Assembly (NCBI GenBank): GCA_963580455.1
Contig: OY756967.1
Span: 1,696,501 to 1,760,500, forward strand
From: Euonymus europaeus
Lineage: Eukaryota > Streptophyta > Magnoliopsida > Celastrales > Celastraceae
Reading direction: 5' to 3'
DNA length: 64,000 nucleotides
In this document: positions 47,587 to 59,869 of the stretch, piece by piece
Position numbering within the stretch: the first letter of the stretch is position 1
How the letters are laid out: every line of letters begins with the position of its first letter
Notes under the pieces: model-generated
Databases searched by the model: none
What the model was told of the DNA's origin: nothing
What the model saw: the letters and a program-made list of their open reading frames with translations, nothing else
Translations under genes and position numbers: made by a program

Positions 47587-48278
47587 TTACGTAAACGGTT
47601 TTATGAATATCCGTTGACTCCGAGTTCTGAATTCGGTGATTTTTAGCTTGATTTCACACTACTTTTCGAGCTCTACAATCTTGGCATTTCGGATTTTGAT
47701 TTCAGAACTCGTGGCTAGTAGGTTTCGTTTCACCTAGTTAGCCGCGAAATGTGGTTTCTTTACGTAAACGGTTTTATGAATATCCATTGACTCCGAGTTC
47801 TGAATTCGGTGATTTTTAGCTTGATTTCACACTACTTTACGAGCTCTACAATCCTGGCGTTTCGGATTTTGATTTTAGAACTCGTGGCTAGTTGGTCTCG
47901 TTTCACCTAGTTAGCCGCGAAATGTGGTTTCTTTACGTAAACGGTTTTAGGAATATCCGTTGACTCCGAGTTCTAAATTCGGTGATTTTTAGCTTGATTT
48001 CACACTACTTTTCGAGCTCTACGATCCTGGCATTTCCGATTTTGATTTCAGAACTCGTGGCTAGTTGGTCTCGTTTCACCTAGTTAGCCGCGAAATGTGG
48101 TTTCTTTACGTAAACGGTTTTATGAATATCCGTTGACTCCGAGTTCTGAATTCGGTGATTTTTTGCTTGATTTCACACTACTTTTCGAGCTCTACGATCC
48201 TGGCGTTTCGGATTTTGATTTCAGAACTCGTGGCTAGTTGGTCTCGTTTCACCTAGTTAGCCGCGAAATGTGGTTTCT
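47587..48278 (+). repeat. 4-monomer HOR (692 bp), copy 1
   Basis: The order is AATCTTGGCA / GTAGGTTTCG, ATCCATTG / TTTACGAGC, TTTTAGGAA / CTAAATT / GGCATTTCCG, GATTTTTTGC. The TTTACGAGCTC marker has its GAGCTC at 47841, 48533 and 49225, each 692 bp apart. The second monomer has TTTTAGAAC here and TTATTTCAG in later copies. Confidence 0.87.
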
Positions 48279-48970
48279 TTACGTAAACGGTTTTATGAAT
48301 ATCCGTTGACTCCGAGTTCTGAATTCGGTGATTTTTAGCTTGATTTCACACTACTTTTCGAGCTCTACAATCTTGGCATTTCGGATTTTGATTTCAGAAC
48401 TCGTGGCTAGTAGGTTTCGTTTCACCTAGTTAGCCGCGAAATGTGGTTTCTTTACGTAAACGGTTTTATGAATATCCATTAACTCCGAGTTCTGAATTCG
48501 GTGATTTTTAGCTTGATTTCACACTACTTTACGAGCTCTACAATCCTGGCGTTTCGGATTTTTATTTCAGAACTCGTGGCTAGTTGGTCTCGTTTCACCT
48601 AGTTAGCCGCGAAATGTGGTTTCTTTACGTAAACGGTTTTAGGAATATCCGTTGACTCCGAGTTCTAAATTCGGTGATTTTTAGCTTGATTTCACACTAC
48701 TTTTCGAACTCTACGATCCTGGCATTTCCGATTTTGATTTCAGAACTCGTGGCTAGTTGGTCTCGTTTCACCTAGTTAGCCGCGAAATGTGGTTTCTTTA
48801 CGTAAACGGTTTTATGAATATCCGTTGACTCCGAGTTCTGAATTCGGTGATTTTTTGCTTGATTTCACACTACTTTTCGAGCTCTACGATCCTGGCGTTT
48901 CGGATTTTGATTTCAGAACTCGTGGCTAGTTGGTCTCGTTTCACCTAGTTAGCCGCGAAATGTGGTTTCT
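48279..48970 (+). repeat. 4-monomer HOR (692 bp), copy 2
   Basis: This is a near-identical second copy. Private changes are CCATTAACTCC near 48478 and TTTTCGAACTC near 48703. The next two monomers (48971-49316) start a third copy that breaks off before its third monomer. Confidence 0.87.
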
Positions 48971-50527
48971 TTACGTAAACGGTTTTATGAATATCCGTTG
49001 ACTCCGAGTTCTGAATTCGGTGATTTTTAGCTTGATTTCACACTACTTTTCGAGCTCTACAATCTTGGCATTTCGGATTTTGATTTCAGAACTCGTGGCT
49101 AGTAGGTGTCGTTTCACCTAGTTAGCCGCGAAATGTGGTTTCTTTACGTAAACGGTTTTATGAATATCCATTGACTCCGAGTTCTGAATTCGGTGATTTT
49201 TAGCTTGATTTCACACTACTTTACGAGCTCTACAATCCTGGCGTTTCGGATTTTTATTTCAGAACTCGTGGCTAGTTGGTCTCGTTTCACCTAGTTAGCC
49301 GCGAAATGTGGTTTCTTTACGTAAATGGTTTTATGAATATCCGTTGACTCCGAGTTCTGAAATCGGTGATTTTTAGCTTGATTTCACACTACTTTTCGAG
49401 CTCTACGATCCTGGCGTTTCGGATATTCATTTCAGAACTCGTGGCTAGTTGGTCTCGTTTCAACTAGTTAGCCTCGAAATGTGGTTTCTTTACGTAAACG
49501 GTTTTATGAATATCCGTTGACTCCGAGTTCTGAATTCGGTGATTTTTAGCTTGATTTCACACTACTTTTCGAGCTCTACGATCCTGGCATTTCGGATTTT
49601 GATTTCAGAACTCGTGGCTAGTTGGTCTCGTTTCACCTGGTTAGCCGCGAAATGTGGTTTCTTTACGTAAACGGTTTTATGAATATCCGTTGACTCCGAG
49701 TTCTGAATTCGGTGATTTTTAGCTTGATTTCACACTACTTTTCGAGCTCTACAATCCTGGCGTTTCGGATTTTGATTTCAGAACTCGTGGCTAGTAGGTC
49801 TCGTTTCACCTAGTTAGCCGCGAAATGTGGTTTCTTTGCGTAAACGGTTTTATGAATATCCGTTGACTCCAAGTTCTGAATTCGGTGATTTTTAGCTTGT
49901 TTACACACTACTTTTCGAGCTCTACGATCCTGGCGTTTCGGATTTTGATTTCAGAACTCGTGGCTAGTTGGTCTCGTTTCACCTATTTAGCCGCGAAATG
50001 TGGTTTCTTTACGTAAACGGTTTTATGAATATCCGTTGACTCCGAGTTCTGAATTCGGTGATTTTTAGCTTGATTTCACACTACTTTTCGAGCTCTACGA
50101 TCCTGGCGTTTCGGATTTTGATTTCAGAACTCGTGGCTAGTAGGTCTTGTTTCACCTAGTTAGCCGCGAAATGTGGTTTCTTTACGTAAACGGTTTTATG
50201 AATATCCGTTGACTCCGAATTCTGAATTCGGTGATTTTTAGCTTGATTACACACTACTTTTCGAGCTCTACGATCCTGGCATTTCGGATTTTGATTTCAG
50301 AACTCGTGGCTAGTTGGTCTCGTTTCACCTAGTTAGCCGCAAAATGTGGTTTCTTTACGTAAACGGTTTTATGAATATCCGTTGACTCCGAGTTCTGAAT
50401 TCGGTGATTTTTAGCTTGATTACACACTACTTTTCGAGCTCTACGATCCTGGCGTTTCGGATTTTGATTTCCGAACTCGTGCCTAGTTGGTCTCGTTTCA
50501 CCTATTTAGCCGCGAAATGTGGTTTCT
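48279..50527 (+). repeat. 13-monomer HOR (2249 bp), copy 1
   Basis: It contains the 4-monomer unit, half of another, then GAAATCGG with GCCTCG (49361), CACCTGG, AGTAGG, TTTGCGTAAAC, TCTTGTTTC, CCGAATTC and TTTCCGAACTCGTGCC (50471). Markers return 2249 bp later (49361 and 51610; 50471 and 52720). The monomer at 49836 has CTTGTTTACAC, a private change. Confidence 0.88.
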
Positions 50528-52776
50528 TTACGTAAACGGTTTTATGAATATCCGTTGACTCCGAGTTCTGAATTCGGTGATTTTTAGCTTGATTTCACAC
50601 TACTTTTCGAGCTCTACAATCTTCGCATTTCGGATTTTGATTTCAGAACTCGTGGCTAGTAGGTTTCGTTTCACCTAGTTAGCCGCGAAATGTGGTTTCT
50701 TTACGTAAACGGTTTTATGAATATCCATTAACTCCGAGTTCTGAATTCGGTGATTTTTAGCTTGATTTCACACTACTTTACGAGCTCTACAATCCTGGCG
50801 TTTCGGATTTTTATTTCAGAACTCGTGGCTAGTTGGTCTCGTTTCACCTAGTTAGCCGCGAAATGTGGTTTCTTTACGTAAACGGTTTTAGGAATATCCG
50901 TTGACTCCGAGTTCTAAATTCGGTGATTTTTAGCTTGATTTCACACTACTTTTCGAGCTCTACGATCCTGGCATTTCCGATTTTGATTTCAGAACTCGTG
51001 GCTAGTTGGTCTCGTTTCACCTAGTTAGCCGCGAAATGTGGTTTCTTTACGTAAACGGTTTTATGAATATCCGTTGACTCCGAGTTCTGAATTCGGTGAT
51101 TTTTTGCTTGATTTCACACTACTTTTCGAGCTCTACGATCCTGGCATTTCGGATTTTGATTTCAGAACTCGTGGCTAGTTGGTCTCGTTTCACCTAGTTA
51201 GCCGCGAAATGTGGTTTCTTTACGTAAACGGTTTTATGAATATCCGTTGACTCCGAGTTCTGAATTCGGTGACTTTTAGCTTGATTTCACACTACTTTTC
51301 GAGCTCTACAATCTTGGCATTTCGGATTTTGATTTCAGAACTCGTGGCTAGTAGGTGTCGTTTCACCTAGTTAGCCGCGAAATGTGGTTTCTTTACGTAA
51401 ACGGTTTTATGAATATCCATTGACTCCGAGTTCTGAATTCGGTGATTTTTAGCTTGATTTCACACTACTTTACGAGCTCTACAATCCTGGCGTTTCGGAT
51501 TTTTATTTCAGAACTCGTGGCTAGTTGGTCTCGTTTCACCTAGTTAGCCGCGAAATGTGGTTTCTTTACGTAAATGGTTTTATGAATATCCGTTGACTCC
51601 GAGTTCTGAAATCGGTGATTTTTAGCTTGATTTCACACTACTTTTCGAGCTCTACGATCCTGGCGTTTCGGATATTCATTTCAGAACTCGTGGCTAGTTG
51701 GTCTCGTTTCAACTAGTTAGCCTCGAAATGTGGTTTCTTTACGTAAACGGTTTTATGAATATCCGTTGACTCCGAGTTCTGAATTCGGTGATTTTTAGCT
51801 TGATTTCACACTACTTTTCGAGCTCTACGATCCTGGCGTTTCGGATTTTGATTTCAGAACTCGTGGCTAGTTGGTCTCGTTTCACCTGGTTAGCCGCGAA
51901 ATGTGGTTTCTTTACGTAAACGGTTTTATGAATATCCGTTGACTCCGAGTTCTGAATTCGGTGATTTTTAGCTTGATTTCACACTACTTTTCGAGCTCTA
52001 CAATCCTGGTATTTCGGATTTTGATTTCAGAACTCGTGGCTAGTAGGTCTCGTTTCACCTAGTTAGCCGCGAAATGTGGTTTCTTTGCGTAAACGGTTTT
52101 ATGAATATCCGTTGACTCCAAGTTCTGAATTCGGTGATTTTTAGCTTGATTACACACTACTTTTCGAGCTCTACGATCCTGGCGTTTCGGATTTTGATTT
52201 CAGAACTCGTGGCTAGTTGGTCTCGTTTCACCTATTTAGCCGCGAAATGTGGTTTCTTTACGTAAACGGTTTTATGAATATCCGTTGACTCCGAGTTCTG
52301 AATTCGGTGATTTTTAGCTTGATTTCACACTACTTTTCGAGCTCTACGATCCTGGCGTTTCGGATTTTGATTTCAGAACTCGTGGCTAGTAGGTCTTGTT
52401 TCACCTAGTTAGCCGTGAAATGTGGTTTCTTTACGTAAACGGTTTTATGAATATCCGTTGACTCCGAATTCTGAATTCGGTGATTTTTAGCTTGATTACA
52501 CACTACTTTTCGAGCTCTACGATCCTGGCATTTCGGATTTTGATTTCAGAACTCGTGGCTAGTTGGTCTCGTTTCACCTAGTTAGCCGCGAAATGTGGTT
52601 TCTTTACGTAAACGGTTTTATGAATATCCGTTGACTCCGAGTTCTGAATTCGGTGATTTTTAGCTTGATTACACACTACTTTTCGAGCTCTACGATCCTG
52701 GCGTTTCGGATTTTGATTTCCGAACTCGTGCCTAGTTGGTCTCGTTTCACCTATTTAGCCGCGAAATGTGGTTTCT
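50528..52776 (+). repeat. 13-monomer HOR (2249 bp), copy 2
   Basis: It is colinear with copy 1, including CCATTAACTCC in both second monomers. Private changes are AATCTTCGCA near 50619, GGTGACTTT near 51270 and GCCGTGAAA near 52421. The last two monomers (52431-52776) also open the 19-monomer unit, so the two HORs share monomers at their junction. Confidence 0.88.
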
Positions 52777-55717
52777 TTACGTAAACGGTTTTATGAATAT
52801 CCGTTGACTCCGAGTTCTGAATTCGGTGATTTTTAGCTTGATTTCACACTACTTTTCGAGCTCTACGATCCTGGCATTTCGGATTTTGATTTCAGAACTC
52901 GTGGCTAGTTGGTCTCGTTTCACCTAGTTAGCCGCGAAATGTGGTTTCTTTACGTAAACGGTTTTATGAATATCCGTTGACTCCGAGTTCTGAATTCGGT
53001 GATTTTTAGCTTGATTACACACTACTTTTCGAGCTCTACGATCCTGGCATTTCGGATTTTGATTTCAGAACTCGTGGCTAGTTGGTCTCGTTTCACCTAT
53101 TTAGCCGCGAAATGTGGTTTCTTTACGTAAACGGTTTTATGAATATCCGTTGACTCCGAGTTCTGAATTCGGTGATTTTTAGCTTGATTACACACTACTT
53201 TTCGAGCTCTACGATCCTGGCGTTTCGTATTTTGATTTCAGAACTCGTGGCTAGTTGGTCTCGTTTCACCTATTTAGCCGCGAAATGTGGTTTCTTTACG
53301 TAAACGGTTTTATGAATATCCGTTGACTCCGAGTTCTGAATTCGGTGATTTTTAGCTTGATTTCACACTAATTTTCGAGCTCTACGATCCTGGCTTTTCG
53401 GATTTTGATTTCAGAACTCGTGGCTAGTTGGTCTCGTTTCACCTATTTAGCCGCGAAATGTGGTTTCTTTACGTAAACGATTTTATGAATATCCGTTGAC
53501 TCCGAGTTCTGAATTCGGTGATTTTTATCTTGATTTCACACTAATTTTCGAGCTCTACGATCCTGGCATTTCGGATTTTGATTTCAGAACTCGTGGCTAG
53601 TTGGTCTCGTTTCACCTAGTTAGCCGCGAAATGTGGTTTCTTTACGTAAACGGTTTTATCAATATCCGTTGACTCCGAGTTCTGAATTCGGTGATTTTTA
53701 GCTTGATTTCACACTACTTTTCGAGCTCTACGATCCTGGCGTTTCGGATTTTGATTTCAGAACTCGTGGCTAGTAGGTCTCGTTTCACCTAGTTAGCCGC
53801 GAAATGTGGTTTCTTTACGTAAACGGTTTTAGGAATATCCGTTGACTCCGAGTTCTGAATTCGGTGATTTTTAGCTTGATTTCACACTAATTTTCGAGCT
53901 CTACCATCCTGGCGTTTCGGATTTTGATTTCAGAACTCATGGCTAGTAGGTCTCGTTTCATCTAGTTAGCCGCGAAATGTGGTTTCTTTACGTAAACGGT
54001 TTTATGAATATCCGTTGACTCCGAGTTCTGAATTCGGTGATTTTTAGCTTGATTTCACACTACTTTTCGGGCTCTACGATCCTGGCGTTTCGGATTTTGA
54101 TTTCAGAACTCGAGGCTAGTAGGTCTCGTTTCACCTAGTTAGCCGCGAAATGTGGTTTCTTTACGTAAACGGTTTTATGAATATCTATTGACTCCGAGTT
54201 CTGAATTTGGTGATTTTTAGCTTGATTACACACTACTTTTCGAGCTCTACAATCCTGGAGTTTCGGATTTTTATTTCAGAACTCGTGGCTAGTTGGTCTC
54301 GTTTCACCTAGTTAGCCGCGAAATGTGGTTTCTTTACGTAAACGGTTTTATGAATATCCGTTGACTCCGAGTTCTGAATTCGGTGATTTTTAGCTTGATT
54401 TTACACTACTTTTCGAGCTCTACGATCCTGGCGTTTCGGATTTTGATTTCAAAACTCGTGGCTAGTTGGTCTCGTTTCACCTAGTTAGCCGCGAAATGTG
54501 GTTTCTTTACGTAAACGGTTTTATGAATATCCGTTGACTCCGAGTTCTGAATTCGGTGATTTTTAGCTTGATTTCACACTAATTTTCGAGCTCTACCATC
54601 CTGGCGTTTCGGATTTTGATTTCAGAACTCGTGGCTAGTAGGTCTCGTTTCATCTAGTTAGCCGCGAAATGTGGTTTCTTTACGTAAACGGTTTTAGGAA
54701 TATCCGTTGACTCCGAGTTCTGAATTCGGTGATTTTTAGCTTGATTTCACACTAATTTTCGAGCTCTACCATCCTGGCGTTTCGGATTTTGATTTCAGAA
54801 CTCGTGGCTAGTAGGTCTCGTTTCATCTAGTTAGCCGCGAAATGTGGTTTCTTTACGTAAACGGTTTTATGAATATCCGTTGACTCCGAGTTCTGAATTC
54901 GGTGATTTTTAGCTTGATTTCACACTACTTTTCGGGCTCTACGATCCTGGCATTTCGGATTTTGATTTCAGAACTCGTGGCTAGTTGGTCTCGTTTCACC
55001 TAGTTAGCCGCGAAATGTGGTTTCTTTACGTAAACGGTTTTATGAATATCCGTTGACTCCGAGTTCTGAATTCGGTAATTTTTAGCTTGATTTCACACTA
55101 CTTTTCGAGCTCTACGATCCTGGCATTTTGGATTTTGATTTCAGAACTCGTGGCTAGTTGGTCTCGTTTCACCTAGTTAGCCGTGAAATGTGGTTTCTTT
55201 ACGTAAACGGTTTTATGAATATCAGTTGACTCCGAGTTCTGAATTCGGTGATTTTTAGCTTGATTTCACACTAATTTTCGAGCTCTACGATCCTGGCGTT
55301 TCGGATTTTGATTTCAGAACTCGTGGCTAGTTGGTCTCGTTTCACCTATTTAGCGGCGAAATGTGGTTTCTTTACGTAAACGGTTTTATGAATATCCGTT
55401 GACTCCGAGTTCTGAATTCGGTGATTTTTAGCTTGATTACACACTACTTTTCGAGCTCTACGATCCTGGCATTTCGGATTTTGATTTCAGAACTCGTGGC
55501 TAGTTGGTCTCGTTTCACCTATTTAGCCGCGAAATGTGGTTTCTTTACGTAAACGGTTTTATGAATATCCGTTGACTCCGAGTTCTGAATTCGGTGATTT
55601 TTAGCTTGATTACACACTACTTTTCGAGCTCTACGATCCTGGCGTTTCGGATTTTGATTTCAGAACTCGTGGCTAGTAGGTCTTGTTTCACCTAGTTAGC
55701 CGTGAAATGTGGTTTCT
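52431..55717 (+). repeat. 19-monomer HOR (3287 bp), copy 1
   Basis: Markers recur 3287 bp later: TTTCCGAACTC (52720 and 56007), TTTCGGGCTC (54068 and 57355; 54933 and 58220), TTTCGTATTTTG, AAACGATTTT with TTTTATCTTG, and TAGCGGCG. It introduces CTACCATCC, TTTCATCTAG and AGTAGG types that dominate the right end. Private changes include TTATCAATA near 53660 and ATCAGTTG near 55222. Confidence 0.88.
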
Positions 55718-58700
55718 TTACGTAAACGGTTTTATGAATATCCGTTGACTCCGAATTCTGAATTCGGTGATTTTTAGCTTGATTACACACTACTTTTCGA
55801 GCTCTACGATCCTGGCATTTCGGATTTTGATTTCAGAACTCGTGGCTAGTTGGTCTCGTTTCACCTAGTTAGCCGCGAAATGTGGTTTCTTTACGTAAAC
55901 GGTTTTATGAATATCCGTTGACTCCGAGTTCTGAATTCGGTGATTTTTAGCTTGATTACACACTACTTTTCGAGCTCTACGATCCTGGCGTTTCGGATTT
56001 TGATTTCCGAACTCGTGCCTAGTTGGTCTCGTTTCACCTATTTAGCCGCGAAATGTGGTTTCTTTACGTAAACGGTTTTATGAATATCCATTGACTCCGA
56101 GTTCTGAATTCGGTGATTTTTAGCTTGATTTCACACTACTTTTCGAGCTCTACGATCCTGGCATTTCGGATTTTGATTTCAGAACTCGTGGCTAGTTGGT
56201 CTCGTTTCACCTAGTTAGCCGCGAAATGTGGTTTCTTTACGTAAACGGTTTTATGAATATCCGTTGACTCCGAGTTCTGAATTCGGTGATTTTTAGCTTG
56301 ATTACACACTACTTTTCGAGCTCTACGATCCTGGCATTTCGGATTTTGATTTCAGAACTCGTGGCTAGTTGGTCTCGTTTCACCTATTTAGCCGCGAAAT
56401 GTGGTTTCTTTACGCAAACGGTTTTATGAATATCCGTTGACTCCGAGTTCTGAATTCGGTGATTTTTAGCTTGATTACACACTACTTTTCGAGCTCTACG
56501 ATCCTGGCGTTTCGTATTTTGATTTCAGAACTCGTGGCTAGTTGGTCTCGTTTCACCTATTTAGCCGCGAAATGTGGTTTCTTTACGTAAACGGTTTTAT
56601 GAATATCCGTTGACTCCGAGTTCTGAATTCGGTGATTTTTAGCTTGATTTCACACTAATTTTCGAGCTCTACGATCCTGGCGTTTCGGATTTTGATTTCA
56701 GAACTCGTGGCTAGTTGGTCTCGTTTCACCTATTTAGCCGCGAAATGTGGTTTCTTTACGTAAACGATTTTATGAATATCCGTTGACTCCGAGTTCTGAA
56801 TTCGGTGATTTTTATCTTGATTTCACACTAATTTTCAAGCTCTACGATCCTGGCATTTCGGATTTTGATTTCAGAACTCGTGGCTAGTTGGTCTCGTTTC
56901 ACCTAGTTAGCCGCGAAATGTGGTTTCTTTACGTAAACGGTTTTATGAATATCCGTTGACTCCGAGTTCTGAATTCGGTGATTTTTAGCTTGATTTCACA
57001 CTACTTTTCGAGCTCTACGATCCTGGCGTTTCGGATTTTGATTTCAGAACTCGTGGCTAGTAGGTCTCGTTTCACCTAGTTAGCCGCGAAATGTGGTTTC
57101 TTTACGTAAACGGTTTTAGGAATATCCGTTGACTCCGAGTTCTGAATTCGGTGATTTTTAGCTTGATTTCACACTAATTTTCGAGCTCTACCATCCTGGC
57201 GTTTCGGATTTTGATTTCAGAACTCATGGCTAGTAGGTCTCGTTTCATCTAGTTAGCCGCGAAATGTGGTTTCTTTACGTAAACGGTTTTATGAATATCC
57301 GTTGACTCCGAGTTCTGAATTCGGTGATTTTTAGCTTGATTTCACACTACTTTTCGGGCTCTACGATCCTGGCGTTTCGGATTTTGATTTCAGAACTCGA
57401 GGCTAGTAGGTCTCGTTTCACCTAGTTAGCCGCGAAATGTGGTTTCTTTACGTAAACGGTTTTATGAATATCTATTGACTCCGAGTTCTGAATTTGGTGA
57501 TTTTTAGCTTGATTACACACTACTTTTCGAGCTCTACAATCCTGGAGTTTCGGATTTTTATTTCAGAACTCGTGGCTAGTTGGTCTCGTTTCACCTAGTT
57601 AGCCGCGAAATGTGGTTTCTTTACGTAAACGGTTTTATGAATATCCGTTGACTCCGAGTTCTGAATTCGGTGATTTTTAGCTTGATTTTACACTACTTTT
57701 CGAGCTCTACGATCCTGGCGTTTCGGATTTTGATTTCAAAACTCGTGGCTAGTTGGTCTCGTTTCACCTAGTTAGCCGCGAAATGTGGTTTCTTTACGTA
57801 AACGGTTTTATGAATATCCGTTGACTCCGAGTTCTGAATTCGGTGATTTTTAGCTTGATTTCACACTAATTTTCGAGCTCTACCATCCTGGCGTTTCGGA
57901 TTTTGATTTCAGAACTCGTGGCTAGTAGGTCTCGTTTCATCTAGTTAGCCGCGAAATGTGGTTTCTTTACGTAAACGGTTTTAGGAATATCCGTTGACTC
58001 CGAGTTCTGAATTCGGTGATTTTTAGCTTGATTTCACACTAATTTTCGAGCTCTACCATCCTGGCGTTTCGGATTTTGATTTCAGAACTCATGGCTAGTA
58101 GGTCTCGTTTCATCTAGTTAGCCGCGAAATGTGGTTTCTTTACGTAAACGGTTTTATGAATATCCGTTGACTCCGAGTTCTGAATTCGGTGATTTTTAGC
58201 TTGATTTCACACTACTTTTCGGGCTCTACGATCCTGGCATTTCGGATTTTGATTTCAGAACTCGTGGCTAGTTGGTCTCGTTTCACCTAGTTAGCCGCGA
58301 AATGTGGTTTCTTTACGTAAACGGTTTTATGAATATCCGTTGACTCCGAGTTCTGAATTCGGTAATTTTTAGCTTGATTTCACACTACTTTTCGAGCTCT
58401 ACGATCCTGGCATTTTGGATTTTGATTTCAGAACTCGTGGCTAGTTGGTCTCGTTTCACCTAGTTAGCCGTGAAATGTGGTTTCTTTACGTAAACGGTTT
58501 TATGAATATCCGTTGACTCCGAGTTCTGAATTCGGTGATTTTTAGCTTGATTTCACACTAATTTTCGAGCTCTACGATCCTGGCGTTTCGGATTTTGATT
58601 TCAGAACTCGTGGCTAGTTGGTCTCGTTTCACCTATTTAGCGGCGAAATGTGGTTTCTTTACGTAAACGGTTTTATGAATATCCGTTGACTCCGAGTTCT

Positions 58701-59004
58701 GAATTCGGTGATTTTTAGCTTGATTACACACTACTTTTCGAGCTCTACGATCCTGGCGTTTCGGATTTTGATTTCAGAACTCGTGGCTAGTTGGTCTCGT
58801 TTCACCTATTTAGCCGCGAAATGTGGTTTCTTTACGTAAACGGTTTTATGAATATCCGTTGACTCCGAGTTCTGAATTCGGTGATTTTTAGCTTGATTAC
58901 ACACTACTTTTCGAGCTCTACGATCCTGGCGTTTCGGATTTCGATTTCTGAATTCGTGGCTAGTTGGTCTCGTTTCACCTATTTAGCCGCGAAATGTGGT
59001 TTCT
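55718..59004 (+). repeat. 19-monomer HOR (3287 bp), copy 2
   Basis: Colinear with copy 1 for 18 monomers. The last monomer (58832) differs. It has TTTCGATTTCTGAATTC and CACCTATTT instead of the TCTTG / GCCGTGAAA form at 55545, and so announces the next family. Private changes include ACGCAAAC near 56415 and TTTTCAAGC near 56835. Confidence 0.87.
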
Positions 59005-59869
59005 TTACGTAAACGGTTTTATGAATATCCGTTGACTCCGAGTTCTGAATTCGGTGATTTTTAGCTTGATTTCACACTACTTTTCGAGCTCTACGATCCT
59101 GGCGTTTCGGATTTTGATTTCAGAACTCGTGGCTAGTAGGTCTCGTTTCACCTAGTTAGCCGCGAAATGTGGTTTCTTTACGTAAACCGTTTTATGAATA
59201 TCCGTTGATTCCGAGTTCTGAATTCGGTGATTTTTAGCTTGATTTCACACTACTTTTCGAGCTCTACGATCCTGTCGTTTCGGATTTTGATTTCAGAACT
59301 CGTGGCTAGTAGGTCTCGTTTCACGTAGTTAGCCGCGAAATGTGGTTTCTTTACGTAAACGGTTTTATGAATATCCGTTGACTCCGAGTTCTGAATTCGG
59401 TGATTTTTAGCTTGATTTCACACTAATTTTCGAGCTCTACCATCCTGGCGTTTCGGATTTTGATTTCAGAACTCGTGGCTAGTAGGTCTCGTTTCATCTA
59501 GTTAGCCGCGAAATGTGGTTTCTTTACGTAAACGGTTTTATGAATATCCGTTGTCTCCGAGTTCTGAATTCGGTGATTTTTAGCTTGATTTCACACTACT
59601 TTTCGAGCTCTACGATCCTGGAGTTTCGGATTTTGATTTCAGAACTCGTGGCTAGTTGGTCTCGTTTCACCTAGTTAGCCGCGAAATGTGGTTTCTTTAC
59701 GTAAACGGTTTTATGAATATCCGTTGACTCCGAGTTCTGAATTCGGTGATTTTTAGCTTGATTTCACACTACTTTTCGAGCTCTACGATCCTGGCGTTTC
59801 GGATTTCGATTTCTGAATTCGTGGCTAGTTGGTCTCGTTTCACCTATTTAGCCGCGAAATGTGGTTTCT
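59005..59869 (+). repeat. 5-monomer block A, first copy
   Basis: The order is an AGTAGG / CACCTAG monomer, AAACCGTTTT with GTTGATTCC and CTGTCG, CTACCATCC with CATCTAG, GTTGTCTCC with GGAG, and TTTCGATTTCTGAATTC. The block recurs at 60562, 61427 and 62984. The AAACCG form alternates with AAATCG (59184 CC, 60741 TC, 61606 CC, 63163 TC), which fixes the 14-monomer period. Confidence 0.85.
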
